Assembly: GCA_015143295.1 (NCBI GenBank)
Contig: CM026562.1
Location: 186,001 to 250,000, forward strand
Direction of reading: 5' to 3'
Origin: Tetracentron sinense
Taxonomy: Eukaryota; Streptophyta; Magnoliopsida; Trochodendrales; Trochodendraceae
DNA length: 64,000 nucleotides
Shown here: positions 1-11,098 of the stretch, piece after piece
Layout: each line of letters opens with the position of its first letter
Position numbering within the stretch: the stretch's first letter is position 1
Position numbers and translations under genes: made by a program
The notes under the pieces: generated by a model
Seen by the model: only the letters and a program-made list of their open reading frames with translations
Told to the model about the DNA's origin: nothing
The model's database searches: none

Positions 1-131
1 TACATTTATTTATTAAATTAATACCTAGTTATTACATTATTTTTTTTATAAATTAAAATAATAAAAATAAATTAATATGGATAAAAAAAAAATATGACCA
101 ATCTATACATCGGCGTTCGATGTTCATCATA
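1..131. other. AT-rich flanking DNA, no gene seen
   Basis: Strongly AT-rich sequence with A and T runs. No ORF, repeat or RNA gene could be recognised. It is the left flank of the palindromic LTR element. Confidence 0.6.
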
Positions 132-136
132 TAATT
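132..136. repeat. Target-site duplication TAATT (left copy)
   Basis: TAATT lies directly before the TGTAACGCC start of the palindromic element. The same five bases follow the far end of the element at 6615-6619. A 5-bp duplication is what Ty3/gypsy integrases make, so the whole palindrome appears to have entered as one unit. Confidence 0.75.
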
Positions 137-850
137 TGTAACGCCCTAGAATTTTAATATAATAAAATTATGGTTTATTGGTCCTTAATTGAGGTTAATA
201 AGTTAAGTATTTAATTAAATTGTGTAAAGTGAGTTTTACTCAGGATTGAGTTATATCGATAAAATCTCAGTATTTCTTCTCGAAAACCGCATACAGTGTG
301 TTGGTCGACTACTGGGACCTTCACTTGTCGTATTGGTTCCGTCAGGTATCATTTTGTAGGACCGCAGGGTCATATCATGTAAGAAAATCAAGAAAACGGA
401 AAATTTCTAGATTTCCAGAAATTAAGTGGGACTCAATATTTCTTGGGGATCCTAATAGAAATCTGTGCGGCTGATACCAGCGCATGTCGATCGGCCGTCG
501 GAATTAACGTTTGTCGTTTCGGCAGTTAGTTATCTCAAACGAAGAAACGGCGCCTGTTTTGTGTTTGAAATTAGGAAATTAGTGGGTTTTGCAGTTTTCT
601 TCCAGACAAAAGTGCAACGGTCAAAACTCAGTATTTTTTCTCTGAAATTTTTATAGGAGATGTCGGACTACCCCATGGTCGATCACCTGAAGTTTCGTTG
701 AAAATGGACGTCGTTTGGTATGGTTATGCGGGGCATTTCCGTAAAAATCAGAATTCGGTCAAACCTTGGTCAAACCAAGTCAACGGTCAAAAAAGGCAAT
801 GCCACACCAAACATTTGTACTGGCCATTGCACACGATTTAACCTCATAGT

Positions 851-859
851 CTATATTAA
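851..859 (+). promoter_or_regulatory. Putative LTR TATA box
   Basis: CTATATTAA is followed about 60-70 bp later by GA-repeat tracts typical of an LTR transcript leader. The same motif is kept on the minus strand in the other arm at 5891-5899. This is inference from position and conservation only. Confidence 0.35.
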
Positions 860-2039
860 GGCAAAGTCTTAATCCCATTTCTCACATTCGGACATAGTAG
901 CCACAGAATTGGTTTTTAGAGAGAGTATCTAGAGAGAGAGAGAGAGAAAGGAGGAGAGAGAAGGGTGGCCGTGCGTTGCATATACCCTACCCCGGGGTTT
1001 TTCGACGTTCCCGACATGTTGGCGACATCCGATTTTCTCCCCAGTGTCTCAATTAGCAAGTAGAGAGAGAAAGAGAGAATTCTAGAGAGAAAAAGTGGAG
1101 GTTAGAGAGAGGCGGTTCACCTAGAGGTTTTCTAGCATTCTGATCACATTGGCGATGATCATTTCAACATTCGGAGCCTCGAAAGTTGTGTAGTAGGTAA
1201 AATCCTTCTCTATCCCTTCTCTTTTCCCTTATTTAAGATATTTTATTTATGTGGAATGGTTTGGTGATATTATGTGTGGATGGAAAAAGGTCGGAGACCT
1301 TATGAATGATGTATGGATGGGATGGATGAGAGTGAAAATGGAGTAGAGGGATGGAGCCCTCAGTTTCGGGCTGTTTCTAGCTCGGAATTTAGGCTCAGTG
1401 TGATTTGCGATAGATCGCAGGGAAAGTGCGATCGATCGCACCGCAGGAAGTTATGAGAGCCTGACTGGGCTTCTATATATATGATGTGATGTGATTTTGA
1501 CATTGTAAGGTAATGGTAGGGTCTATTGGTCTGGTTAAGTTCCCTATCGGAACTACTTTTATATGATGTGATGTTTGTTTTAAGGCAATGGTAGGTCCAT
1601 TGGCCTGGTAAAAGTCCCACCTCGGGACAATCTGTGTATGATGTGATGTTGTTGGGATATGGTAAGGCGATGAAATAGTCCATCGGCCGGGTTATGTTCC
1701 ACACTGGAACGGTATACCATCGGACTTGGTCCACGGGCGTGAGGCCCAACTGGTTCAATTATTCAAGCAGGACTTGAATAATTGGGGATTTCCTATGGTG
1801 AGAAAACCTAACCTACGTGAAATGCTGTCTGTGGTCCCTCTTTGGCTAGGTTCGGAGAGGCGGTATCTATTATGAACCTGGGTTCCTCCGTGACTGATAG
1901 TCGGGAGAGTTAGGATGGCATTGGGCCATGGGCTCAAGGTTGGATAGGGGTCTATGGACCCAGTGATGTATTGAGTTTACGAACTCAACGATGTTACCTT
2001 GAGGGGGCATTGGCCTGTGTCGGCAGGTATGCACCCAAC

Positions 2040-2650
2040 AGAGGCTGTGATGATATATGATGGTAGCTGTCAGAAGTGTTGTGCTTGATAGGATTTGATG
2101 TTAAAGGTGTTGTGCCTGACAGAGGTTAATGTTAGATGTGTTTTGCCTGACAAGATTTGATGTCAGAGGTGTTGTGCCTGACAAGATTTGATGTCAGAGG
2201 TGTTTCCTGGTTATTAGATGGGTGTTCCTGGTAAGTCAGATGTGTTCCTGGTAATTAGATGTGTTTCCTGACAAGGATGTCATGTCAAAGGTGTTATGCC
2301 TGACAGAGTGATATGTCAGATGTATACCTGATAAACAGGTGTTTCCTGATGGTCAGGTGTTTCCTGGTGGTCAGGTGTTTCCTGTTAGTCAGAGGTGCAT
2401 CACTGGCTTGTCAAATGAGTTTCATTTTCCTAACAGGTTGGATGGGTTTCCTGGCTATTAGATGTGTATCCTGGTGATCAGATGTGTTTCCTGACAAATG
2501 TGGTTGTGAGTGTGTTGGTATTCCCATAGAAGGAAAATATAAAGTGTCAGAGGTGTGGTTCATGACAGAGTGTGATATGTCAGAGGTGTTGTTCCTAACA
2601 GAGTGATGTGTCAGAAGTATTATTCCTGGCAGTTATCGGGTGAAGACTCG
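2040..2650 (+). repeat. LTR minisatellite, CAGAGGTGTTGTGCCTGA-like units
   Basis: Degenerate short units of about 17-35 bp are repeated many times, built from variants of GATGTCAGAGGTGTTGTGCC and GATGTGTTTCCTGG. The mirror copy of the array is at about 4085-4745. Confidence 0.7.
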
Positions 2651-3009
2651 GGTTATGTGTAGAATATGATGATTTAAGGATTAATTGGGTCGACATACCC
2701 AATGATTGGTTATAATTGGGAGAAGTCCTGATTGGTTGATAATTGAGTCTGTAGACTCATGGATAGAGGTTGTACACAGGCGAAGGCCCAGTCCATCGAG
2801 TCTGTGGACTCAAGGATAAATCATGAGCAGTTATTTGAAACGATAACCTGGTGTCGTGGACAATGACTGGATGAATTTGATAACTTGGAGGTTGGGAACC
2901 TCGAATAGGGTGAGATAGCCCTGAGTGACCTCGGGTTACGAATTACGATATTATTATAAATATGAGAATTGTACTGTACTAATATATCATTATTGATGAA
3001 TGTTAATAT

Positions 3010-3222
3010 GTGGAAAATAGTTTAGATGGATTATGGATTTTTGATGGGCTTTATAGCTCATTCCATCTTAAGTCTTCAGATTCTGGAGCGATTGTAGATT
3101 GGCAAGAAGCTACGCTTGATAGAGTCTGGAAAGTGTTCCGGCGCAGTTGTAGCGCCAAAGTAAGGACTACTGTAACCACTGAGGTATCGCATTTGCTTAT
3201 GATGGGTTATTGTGATAACTAA
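3010..3222 (+). other. Small open frame near the LTR 3' end, 70 aa
   Basis: The frame starts MENSLDGLWIFDGLYSS and contains SGAIVDWQ, RVWKVFRRSC and AKVRTT. A closely similar frame on the opposite strand (3511-3741) lies in the other arm. The two peptides align over about 60 residues with few changes, so the pair is one sequence seen twice. Nothing known to me matches it. It is more likely the residue of a leader or untranslated tract than a protein, but its conservation is noted. Confidence 0.3.
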
Positions 3223-3364
3223 TTGTTATTGCTTATGTAAGCTTATAAAAAAAGTTCAAAATTCCCGCATTTTCGCGGGTAAAGTCTTCCGCATGCATGG
3301 TTATAACGAACGGGCACGCGTCTCAGAACTTGATTCCTTAGACGCGGGTTCGGGGTGTCACAAT

Positions 3365-3376
3365 TGGTATCAGAGC
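3365..3376 (+). other. Primer-binding site, initiator Met tRNA type
   Basis: TGGTATCAGAGC starts two bases after the LTR end (CA at 3361-3362). This is the usual plant LTR element site complementary to the 3' end of initiator Met tRNA. Only about 50 bp of leader follow before the inverted arm starts. Confidence 0.8.
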
Positions 3377-3424
3377 TAGGTTTCAATCCTGGGACCTGTG
3401 GGTTATGGGCCCACCACGCTTTTC

Positions 3425-6400
3425 GAGACGTATGCCCGTTCGTCATAACCATACATGCAGAAGACTTTACCCGCGAAAATACGGGAATTTTGAACTTTTT
3501 TTTTATGAACTTACATAAGGAAGAACAACTGGTCATCACAATAACCCATCATAAGCAAATGCAATACCTCACTGGATATAGTAGTCCTTACTTTGGCGCC
3601 GCAACTGCGCCGGAACACTTTCCAGACTCTATCAAGCGTAGCTTTTTGCCAATCTACAATCGCTCCAGAATCTGAAGACATAAGATGGAGTGAGCTATAA
3701 AGCCCGGCAAAAATCCATAGTCCATCTAAACTATTTTCCACATATTAACATTCATCAATAATGATATATTAGTACAGTACAATTATCATATTTATAATAA
3801 TATTGTAATTCGTAACCCGAGGTCACTTAGGGCTATCTCACCCTATTCGAGGTTCCCAACCTCCAAGTTGTCAAATTCATCCAGTCATTGTCCACGACAC
3901 CATGTTAACGTTTCAGATAACCGCTCACGCTTTATCCTTGAGTCCACAGACTCGATCGACTGGGCCTTCGCCCGTGTACAACCTCTATCCATGAGTCCAC
4001 AAACTCAATTATCAACCAATCGGGACTTCTCCCAATTATAACCAATCATTGAGTATGTCGATCCAATTAATCCTTAAATCATCATATTCTACACATAACC
4101 AGGGTCTTCACCCGATAACTACCAGAAACAATACTTCTGACACATCACACTCTGTTAGGAACAACACCTTTGACATATCACACTCTGTCAGGAACTACAC
4201 CTCTGACACTTACTTTATATTTTTCCTCTATAGGAACACCGACACACACACAACCACATTTGTCAGGAAACACATCTGATCGCCAGGATACACATCTGAT
4301 TGCCAGGATACACATCTGATCAGCCAGGATACACATCTAATAGCCAGGAAACCCATCCAACCTGTTAGGAAAATGAAACTCATTTGACAAGCTAGGGACG
4401 CACCTCTGACTAACAGGAAACACCTGACCACCAGGAAACACCTGACCATCAGGAAACACCTATCTATCAAGTACACATCTGACATATCACTCTGTCAGGC
4501 ATAACACCTCTGACATGACACCCTTGTCAGGAAACACATCTGATTATCAGGAACACATCTGACCTGTCAGGAATAACACATCTGACATGCCAGGAAAATC
4601 CTATCTAATAACCAGGAAACACCTTTGACATCAAATCCTGTCAGGCACAACACCTCTGACATTAAATCCTGTCAGACAAAACACATCTGACATTAACCTC
4701 TGTCAGGCACAACACCTCTGACAGCTACCATCATATATCATCACAGCCTCTGTTGTGTGCATACCTGCCGACACAGGCCAATGCCCCCTCAAAGTAACAT
4801 CATTGAGTTCGTAAACTCAATACATCACTGGGTCTATAGACCCCAATCGAACCTTGAGCCCATGGCCCAATGCCATCCTAACTCTCCCTACTATCAGTCA
4901 CGGAGGAACCCGGGCTCATAATAGATACCGCCTCTCCGAACCTAGCCAAAGAGGGACCACAGACAGCATTTCACGTAGGTTAGGTTTTCTAACCATAAGA
5001 AATCCCCAATTATTCAAGCCCTGCTTGAATAATTGAACCAGTTGGGCCTCACGCCCGTGGACCAAGTCCGATGGTATACCGTTCCGGTGTGGAACATTAC
5101 CCGACCGATGGACTATTCCATCGCCTTACCATGTCCCAACAACATCACATCATACACAAAGGTTGTCCCGAGGTGGGACTTTTACCAGGCCAATGGACCT
5201 ACCATTGCCTTAAAATAAACATCACATCAGATAATAGTAGTTCCGATAGAGAACTTAACCAGACCAATGGACTCTGCCATTGCCTTACAATGTCAAAATC
5301 ACATCACATCACACATATAGAAGCCCAGTCAGGCTCTCATAACTTCCTGCGGTGCGATCGATCGCACTTTCCCTGCGATCTATCGCAAATCACACTGAGC
5401 CTAAATTCTGAGCTAGAAACAGCCCGAAACCGAGGGCTCCATCCCTCTGCTCCATTTTTACTCCCATCCATCCCATCCATACATCATTCATAAGGTCTCC
5501 GACCTTTTTCCATTCACACTTAATATCACCAAACTGTTCCACATAAATAAAGTAGCTTAAATAAGGAAAAAGAGAAGAAATGGAGAAAGATTTTACCTAT
5601 TACACAACTTTCGAGGCTCAGAATGTTGAATGGTCGTCGTCAATGTGATCAGATCGCTGGAAAACCTCTAGGTGAACCGTTTCTCTCTAATTTCCACTTT
5701 CTCTCTAGAATTCTCTCTCTACACGCCAATCGAGAAAATCGGACGTCGCCAACGTGTCGGAAACGTTGAAAAACCCCGGGGTAGGGTACATGCAACGCCG
5801 GCCACCTTTCTCTCTAGAATCTCTCTCTCTCTAAAAACCAATTCGGTGGCTACTGTGTCCGAATGTGAGAAATGGGATTAAGGCTTTGCCTTAATATAGA
5901 CTTTGGGGTTAAATCGTGTGCAACGGCCCGTATAAATGTTTGGTGTGGCATTGCCTTTTTTGACCGTTGACTTGGTTTGACCAAGGTTTGACCGAATTCC
6001 GATTTTTACGGAAATGTTCTGCGTAACCATACCAAATGATGTCCGTTTTCAACGAAACTTCAGGTGACCGACCATGGGGTAGTCCGACACTTGCTATAAA
6101 AATTTCAGGGAAAAAATACTGAGTTTTGACAGCTGCACTTTTGTCTGGAAGAAAACTGCAAAACCAACTAATTTCCTGATTTTGGACACAAAATAGGCCA
6201 TCGTTTTTTCGTTTGAGATAACTAACTGCCGAAACGACAGACGTTAATTCCCACGGCCGACTGACACGCGCTGGTATCAGCCGCACGAATTTCTATTAGG
6301 ATCCCTAAGAAATATTGAGCCCCACTTAATTTCTGGAAATCTGGAATTTTCCCGTTTTCTTGATTTTCTTACATAATATGATCCTGCGGTCCTGCGAGAC

Positions 6401-6614
6401 GATACCTGACAGAACCAATATGACAGGTGAAGGTCCCGGTAGTCAAACAATACTCTGTGTGCGGTTTTCGAGAAGAATTACTGAGATTTTATCGGTACAA
6501 CTCAATCCCGAGTAAAACTCACTTTTCACAATTTAATTAAATACTTAACTTATTAACCCCAATTAAGGACCAATAACCCATAATTTTATTATATTAAAAT
6601 TCTGGGGCGTTACA
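3425..6614 (-). repeat. LTR, minus-strand arm of the palindrome
   Basis: About 3.2 kb, the reverse complement of the first arm. Landmarks recur in mirror order: the small open frame at 3511-3741, the minisatellite at about 4085-4745, the 16-bp GTGCGATCGATCGCAC palindrome at 5352-5367, the CT/GA tracts at about 5690-5840, the TATA-like motif at 5891-5899, and the TGTAACGCC terminus at 6614. Confidence 0.8.
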
Positions 6615-6619
6615 TAATT
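6615..6619. repeat. Target-site duplication TAATT (right copy)
   Basis: TAATT follows the terminal TGTAACGCC (read on minus) and matches 132-136 exactly. Confidence 0.75.
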
Positions 6620-7255
6620 AATCTATGTCTTAACTATAAGTATTAAGCTTGAAAAGTAAAAAAAGCGATTTTGAAATTGGAATTTCAATCTATTTTCTAT
6701 CAAAAATAATAATGAAAAATATTTTAGTGTCCGAAGAAAAGGCCAATTTATAGATCGGGCCAAAATACTTAACATATAAAAAGTTTAGTTCAATTGAACA
6801 AGTATTAAGTTAAATTTTTTTAAAAATTGGAGTTTCCTTGATTCCCCATCCCTAAATTATGAAAATTTAATTTTTTATAACAAATTCTAGTGTAAATGCT
6901 TCAAAGTGATGCATTTGCACTAGTTTAAGACTAATAACATACAAATTATCCAAAATCGCAAATTAATTTGAAGAAATTTCTTACCTCTTTTGATATAATT
7001 TTCACCAAATTTGGGGTAAATTTCACTCTGAAAGTCCGAATGATGTTATCACCCCTAAATCCTTGCAAATCTTTGAAATCCTTGGGACATCGATTAAAAT
7101 AGGGTGTTTACACTAATGTCTAATTCCCTTATCTCTTCCACTCGCATTTGCACCTAATCACTTGCCCCAGACTGTCTACTCACTACCTTCTCCTTCTTGA
7201 TTCTCTCTCCATGTACCCACATATCTCCTCTCTCAACACATATCTTCCCTCTTCC
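6620..7255. other. AT-rich intergenic DNA, nothing recognised
   Basis: No coding potential, no terminal repeats and no RNA gene were seen. Confidence 0.6.
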
Positions 7256-7267
7256 ATTATTTAATAA
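7256..7267. repeat. 12-bp target-site duplication of LINE A (left)
   Basis: ATTATTTAATAA here is repeated exactly at 9540-9551, bracketing the LINE fragment 7268-9539. Confidence 0.75.
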
Positions 7268-9539
7268 CCCATGGTCTCCCGTTTGCGACTCTTTCCCCTA
7301 AACAAAGAGACTCGTTGGAGGGGCCTTTCGAGATGGAGGAGGTGTTGCGAGTTATAAGAGGTATGGCCGGGGATATGGCCCTTAGGCTTGATGGGTTCAC
7401 CATTGAGTTTTATAGAGCATGCTGGGATATAGTTGGGAGTGACTTTCTAGACGTTATGACAAGCTATATACTTTAGGTAGATGCGATAGAGTTATCAACA
7501 ATACCTTTGTGGTGTTAATTCCCAAAAAAGAGGGTGCCTCAGACCTAAAGGACTTCCGACCTATCAGTCTGTTAGGCAGTGTCTACAAAATCCTCTCCAA
7601 AGTTTTGGCGATTAGATTAAAAGTAGTGATGGGTTGAATTATTTATCCAAAACAAGGTGCATTTGTGGGGGAGAGGCTGATTTCATATGGTATTTTAATC
7701 GCTAACGAATGCATAGATATTTGTCTAAGGTCGAAGGTGCCTAGCCTATTGTGTAAAATTGACCTAGAAAAAACATATGATCACGTGAATTGAGAGTTTT
7801 TGGATTATGTATTGGGTAGAATGGGTTTGGGTCCAAGTAGAGGCAATGAATGAGGATGTGTGGTTCCTCTGTGTCATTTTCCATCCTCATAAATGGTAGT
7901 CCAGTGGGGTTTTTCCAAAGCTCTAGGGGTCTAAGGCAAAATGATCCCCTCCCTCGTTTCTATTTGTCATAGTTTCGGAAGCCTAGCTGCATGTTGTCTC
8001 GTGCAGTTGGTCCTCTATTTGACGGTTTTGTGATAGGGAAGGATCATATGCACATTTCTCATCTCCAATTTGCGGACGATACACTAGTTTTATGTGGAGC
8101 TTCATGGTAGAACTTGATATTTCTTAGGTGTTTATTCAGGTGCTTTGAGGCTATTTCAAGGTTGACAGTTGATCTGGCCAAGTCCGAAATTGTGTGTTGG
8201 GGAGGTGATGGAAGTAGAGAGTTTATCTACTTGCCTAGGGTGCCGGGTTGGGTATTTGCCATCTGTGTATCTTGAAATGCCACTCGGGGCGGCTTTTAAA
8301 TCCAAATCAGTTTGGGATCCGATTAGGGAAATATTCGCCAATCGTTTATTAGGTTGGAAATCCTCACTCCTATCTAAAGGTGGCAGATTAACCTTGATCA
8401 AGAATACCCTTAGTAGTCTCCCCACCTACTTTATGTCTATCTTAACCATACCAAGGTCGGCTGCCGCATCTCTTGAGAAGTTGCAGAGGGATTTTCTTTG
8501 GTTTGAGCGAGACAATAGCTTTAGGTACCATTTAGTCCCCTGGGTTGATATTTGCCGCCCTAAAAGTTGTGGGGGTCTTAGTCTGAGACTGTTAACTTAG
8601 GTGAACAAGGCTTTGTTAGGCAAATGGGTATGAAGATTTGTGTGGTTCTAAGAAACTAAATGATTCTTTTGGCAACATTTTTCTCCTAGCTTTCGTAAGG
8701 ACGTTCTAATGAAGGGCTACTTCGAAGTACAAGGTGAGAGGGTAATGTGGTGTCCTAGGTTGAGAAGGGATCTGAACGACTTGGAAGTCGAGGAGTTAGG
8801 TCTTCTATTATCACGGCTAGGGTCTGTCCTTGTGAGCCCCCAAGGTCAAGATTGTAGAATTTGGTCAGAAAGCAGCACTGGTCGATTCTCCGTGAGAGCA
8901 CTACTACTGTCACTCCAGTCGGTGTCTTATGCCCCCTTTCCTTATAGAAGTGTGAAATTCAGGAATTCCTTCGAAGGTATCTTTCTTCCTATGGAATGCA
9001 TTTTTGAAGGAAATCCTTGTGATCACTTAAAACATGGAGGATGTCGAACCGCTGTTTCTTGTGCCTCTAAGCGGAAGAGATGGTGGACCACTTGCTTATG
9101 CACTGCCATATTGTGGGTGTCATTTGGGGATACTTTCTCTCCTGAGTAGGTGTGGTTTGAGTCTTCCCTTCCTCATTTCAAAACTTCTTATCTTGTTGGT
9201 CTTCAACAAATGCAGATGGTGCCCAGAGAGAGATATTAAAGGTTCTACCTGGGGCCATATCATGGTCAATATGGCATGAAAGAAATAAGAGTCTTTGATA
9301 ACTCCACCTCTTCTATTTCTACTATTCAAGCTCGAATTCGCCTTGTGATCTTCGAATGAGTCTTAATTCAAAATGGAGAAGTGGATCTAATTGCTATTTT
9401 GGGATGATGTTATTTTAGTTCTTCAAGTTTGTTATTTTAGTTCAAGTTTATGCTGTTGTAAACTCTTTGTTTGCACTATAATTTCTGCTTGTACATTCTC
9501 TCTAATTAATATATTTCCTTGATTATCGACCAAAAACAA
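7268..9539 (+). mobile_element. LINE A: 5'-truncated L1-type retrotransposon
   Basis: Reverse transcriptase blocks read on plus: LDGFTIEFYRACWDIVG near 7385, [15 protein letters not shown] near 7550, QGAFVGERLIS near 7650, and the catalytic block LQFADDTLVLC near 8070. These are followed by the thumb/connection stretch RLLGWKSSLLSKGGRLTLIKNTLSSLPTYF at about 8340-8430 (split here only for description) and the C-terminal zinc-binding region at about 8710-9250. ORF1 and the endonuclease are absent, as expected for 5' truncation. Several frame changes and stops (for example in 8590-8710) make it a pseudogene. The 3' end TTGATTATCGACC with a short A-rich tail resembles that of LINE B. Exact 12-bp duplications mark both ends. 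Confidence 0.88.
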
Positions 9540-9551
9540 ATTATTTAATAA
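9540..9551. repeat. 12-bp target-site duplication of LINE A (right)
   Basis: ATTATTTAATAA, identical to 7256-7267. Confidence 0.75.
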
Positions 9552-9594
9552 TCTAGTAACATATCTCTTAAGGGAGAGACCACACATCACCAAC

Positions 9595-11031
9595 CAAGGT
9601 TTTAAATGTCAATATAACACAAAATGTGGCACCGGTGGGATACAGATTAATTGGGGATATATTGCAAGATATATTGTTTATCAGATTTTTTTTGAAAAAT
9701 GAGGAAAAAATTATGTTAAACATAGAATTTTGCATTGAAATTTCAGGAAATGTTAAAATAGATGTTGATATGCAGTTGTGAATAAAAATATTTTAAACAA
9801 AACAATGTACATAAGATATGCAATGAGAAAGGGGTAAAGTTATTCTCTGACGACAATGTATGATTGATTCATATTCATCACTAACTTACATAAATTGTTT
9901 CATTCATTTCTCAATTAATCACAAATTCATAATTCATAAGATTCATAATAATACAAACATACATAATTATAATCCAACCCACCCCAAGAACTACAATCAA
10001 AACAAGGAGTTATACGGAGCCTCGAAGTCATTTTTGTCCTAACTAGGCTGGTGATAGCAGTGATTCTCCACATATTTACAATATTGTGCCTAACTCATTT
10101 CTTTATGGTATATTGATGTATACTCATGTATACAACGATGGTAGTCATCTGATCCAAGATGTAGCAACATGCCCATCGATGAATATTGTGGGTGTTGAGG
10201 CACAACTCCCACTAACACTGGCACATGAAATTGTACGCCTCCATACCCATATGGATGTGGCTCATACTCAGAAACATATCCATATGGATATTGGCCATCT
10301 GGTTGTGCATAACTATATTCTTAAGAGCACAATTATCACTGACACTTCCACATACGACTGTACATCTCTATACTTATATCCATACGGATTATACTCAGAA
10401 ACATATCCATTGATTCTTTTAGAACATAAATTTGGGGGTATTTTAAATGAAGGATACCCATAACATGCTTAATTTTTTTGTAAAGATTGAAAGTAAGTTT
10501 TTTTTTGCTAAATTTTTATTTTACTTTTTGACCCTATAGATGAAAATATTTTTGAAGACTCAAATATGAGACTTTTTTCATTAGACTTTTGGGATTTAGT
10601 AAAGTTTTCACTTTCGCATTTGGAAGTTAAAAATTTGAAAAAGAGCTAAAAAATGGATTTTGTTCTTGAACTAAAAAGTTAGACTTTTTATTCTTCAGGA
10701 ATTTGGATTTAGGATAATTTTTATTGAATTCAAATAAGATTATTGAATTCAAATAGGGGGTATAACCTTATTTACATATAAATATGTTAAGCAAATGAAA
10801 GAAATTTAATGTAAATAAGTTGTAACCAAGATCTGGTTATGTTTTATTATAGCTTAAAAACTAACATTCTCTAGAATATGACATGATATCGTCGATATCA
10901 ATAATATATCATTGATATCGTCGATATCAACGCACTTTATATCATGTAAAATTTATAATACCTCATGCAGATATGTCGGGGGGTGTAGTTATCGATATAT
11001 TGAAGCCATATCGACAATATTTAAAACCATG
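9595..11031 (-). mobile_element. hAT-like element 1 with transposase tail remnant
   Basis: The left end CAAGGTTTTAAATGTC pairs with the right end (CATGGTTTTAAATATTGTC on minus) as imperfect terminal inverted repeats. GATATC-rich subterminal repeats lie near 10880-10930 and 10990-11020. About 120 bp just inside the left end is homologous to the same zone of element 2 (11099-12306), so both belong to one family. No clear target duplication remains. The orientation is inferred from the minus-strand Tyr/Gly/Pro-rich coding remnant at 10090-10440. Confidence 0.6.
10090..10440 (-). pseudogene. Tyr/Gly/Pro-rich C-terminal tail, probable hAT transposase remnant
   Basis: On minus, one frame reads INGYVSEYNPYGYKYRDVQS. 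A shifted frame further along reads YAQPDGQYPYGYVSEYEPHP and then YGYGGVQFHVPVLVGVVPQH, ending at a stop at 10090-10092. The two blocks are themselves a repeat (GYVSEYNPYGY / GYVSEYEPHPYGYG). Plant hAT transposases often end in low-complexity Tyr/Gly/Gln/Pro tails after the dimerisation domain, which fits the hAT-like ends. The dimerisation domain itself was not found, so the call rests on composition and context. The plus-strand ORF over the same bases is a shadow. Confidence 0.4.
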
Positions 11032-11090
11032 TGACTAGTATTGGATGGCAAGAGATCTCCCTCGTCTCACCACATTGCCCTCATGATATA

Positions 11091-11098
11091 GCCTAGAA
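11091..11098. repeat. 8-bp target duplication of hAT-like element 2 (left)
   Basis: GCCTAGAA here and GCCTATAA at 12307-12314 differ at one base and directly flank the element. Eight bases is the hAT duplication length. Confidence 0.6.

Larger units (their letters stand above)
137..3362 (+). repeat. LTR, plus-strand arm of the palindrome
   Basis: About 3.2 kb, starting TGTAACGCC and ending GGGTGTCACA just before the primer site. It contains a TATA-like CTATATTAA near 851, GA-rich leader-like tracts at about 920-1110, a perfect 16-bp palindrome GTGCGATCGATCGCAC at 1426-1441, a minisatellite at about 2040-2650, and a small open frame near its 3' end. Confidence 0.8.
137..6614. mobile_element. 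Palindromic pair of gypsy-type LTRs (fossil retroelement)
   Basis: Two long LTRs face each other: 137-3362 on plus and 3425-6614 on minus. Between them lie a Met-tRNA-type primer site and a few dozen bases of leader. Both outer ends read TGTAACGCC inward and are flanked by the same 5-bp TAATT. No gag or pol domain is present. The first 385 bp or so of the two arms differ at roughly 9% of positions by eye, many of them transitions, which suggests an insertion some millions of years old. The long LTR starting TGTAACGCC and the primer site TGGTATCAGAGC fit a Tekay/Del-like chromovirus, but the lineage cannot be proven without pol. ORFs inside are mirror copies of LTR sequence, not genes. Confidence 0.8.

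Noticed and set aside
1360-1758. 132-codon minus ORF and its mirror at 5071-5493 plus
   Set aside because: They are the same LTR sequence in the two palindrome arms; composition is repetitive and no domain is visible.
137-6614. Reading the palindrome as a DNA transposon with giant terminal inverted repeats
   Set aside because: The primer site, the TG..CA LTR ends and the 5-bp duplication point to a reverse-transcribed LTR origin.
10086-10463. 125-codon plus-strand ORF
   Set aside because: Shadow of the minus-strand Tyr/Gly/Pro-rich remnant; its His/Thr-rich reading is an artefact of the repeated TATGGATATG words.
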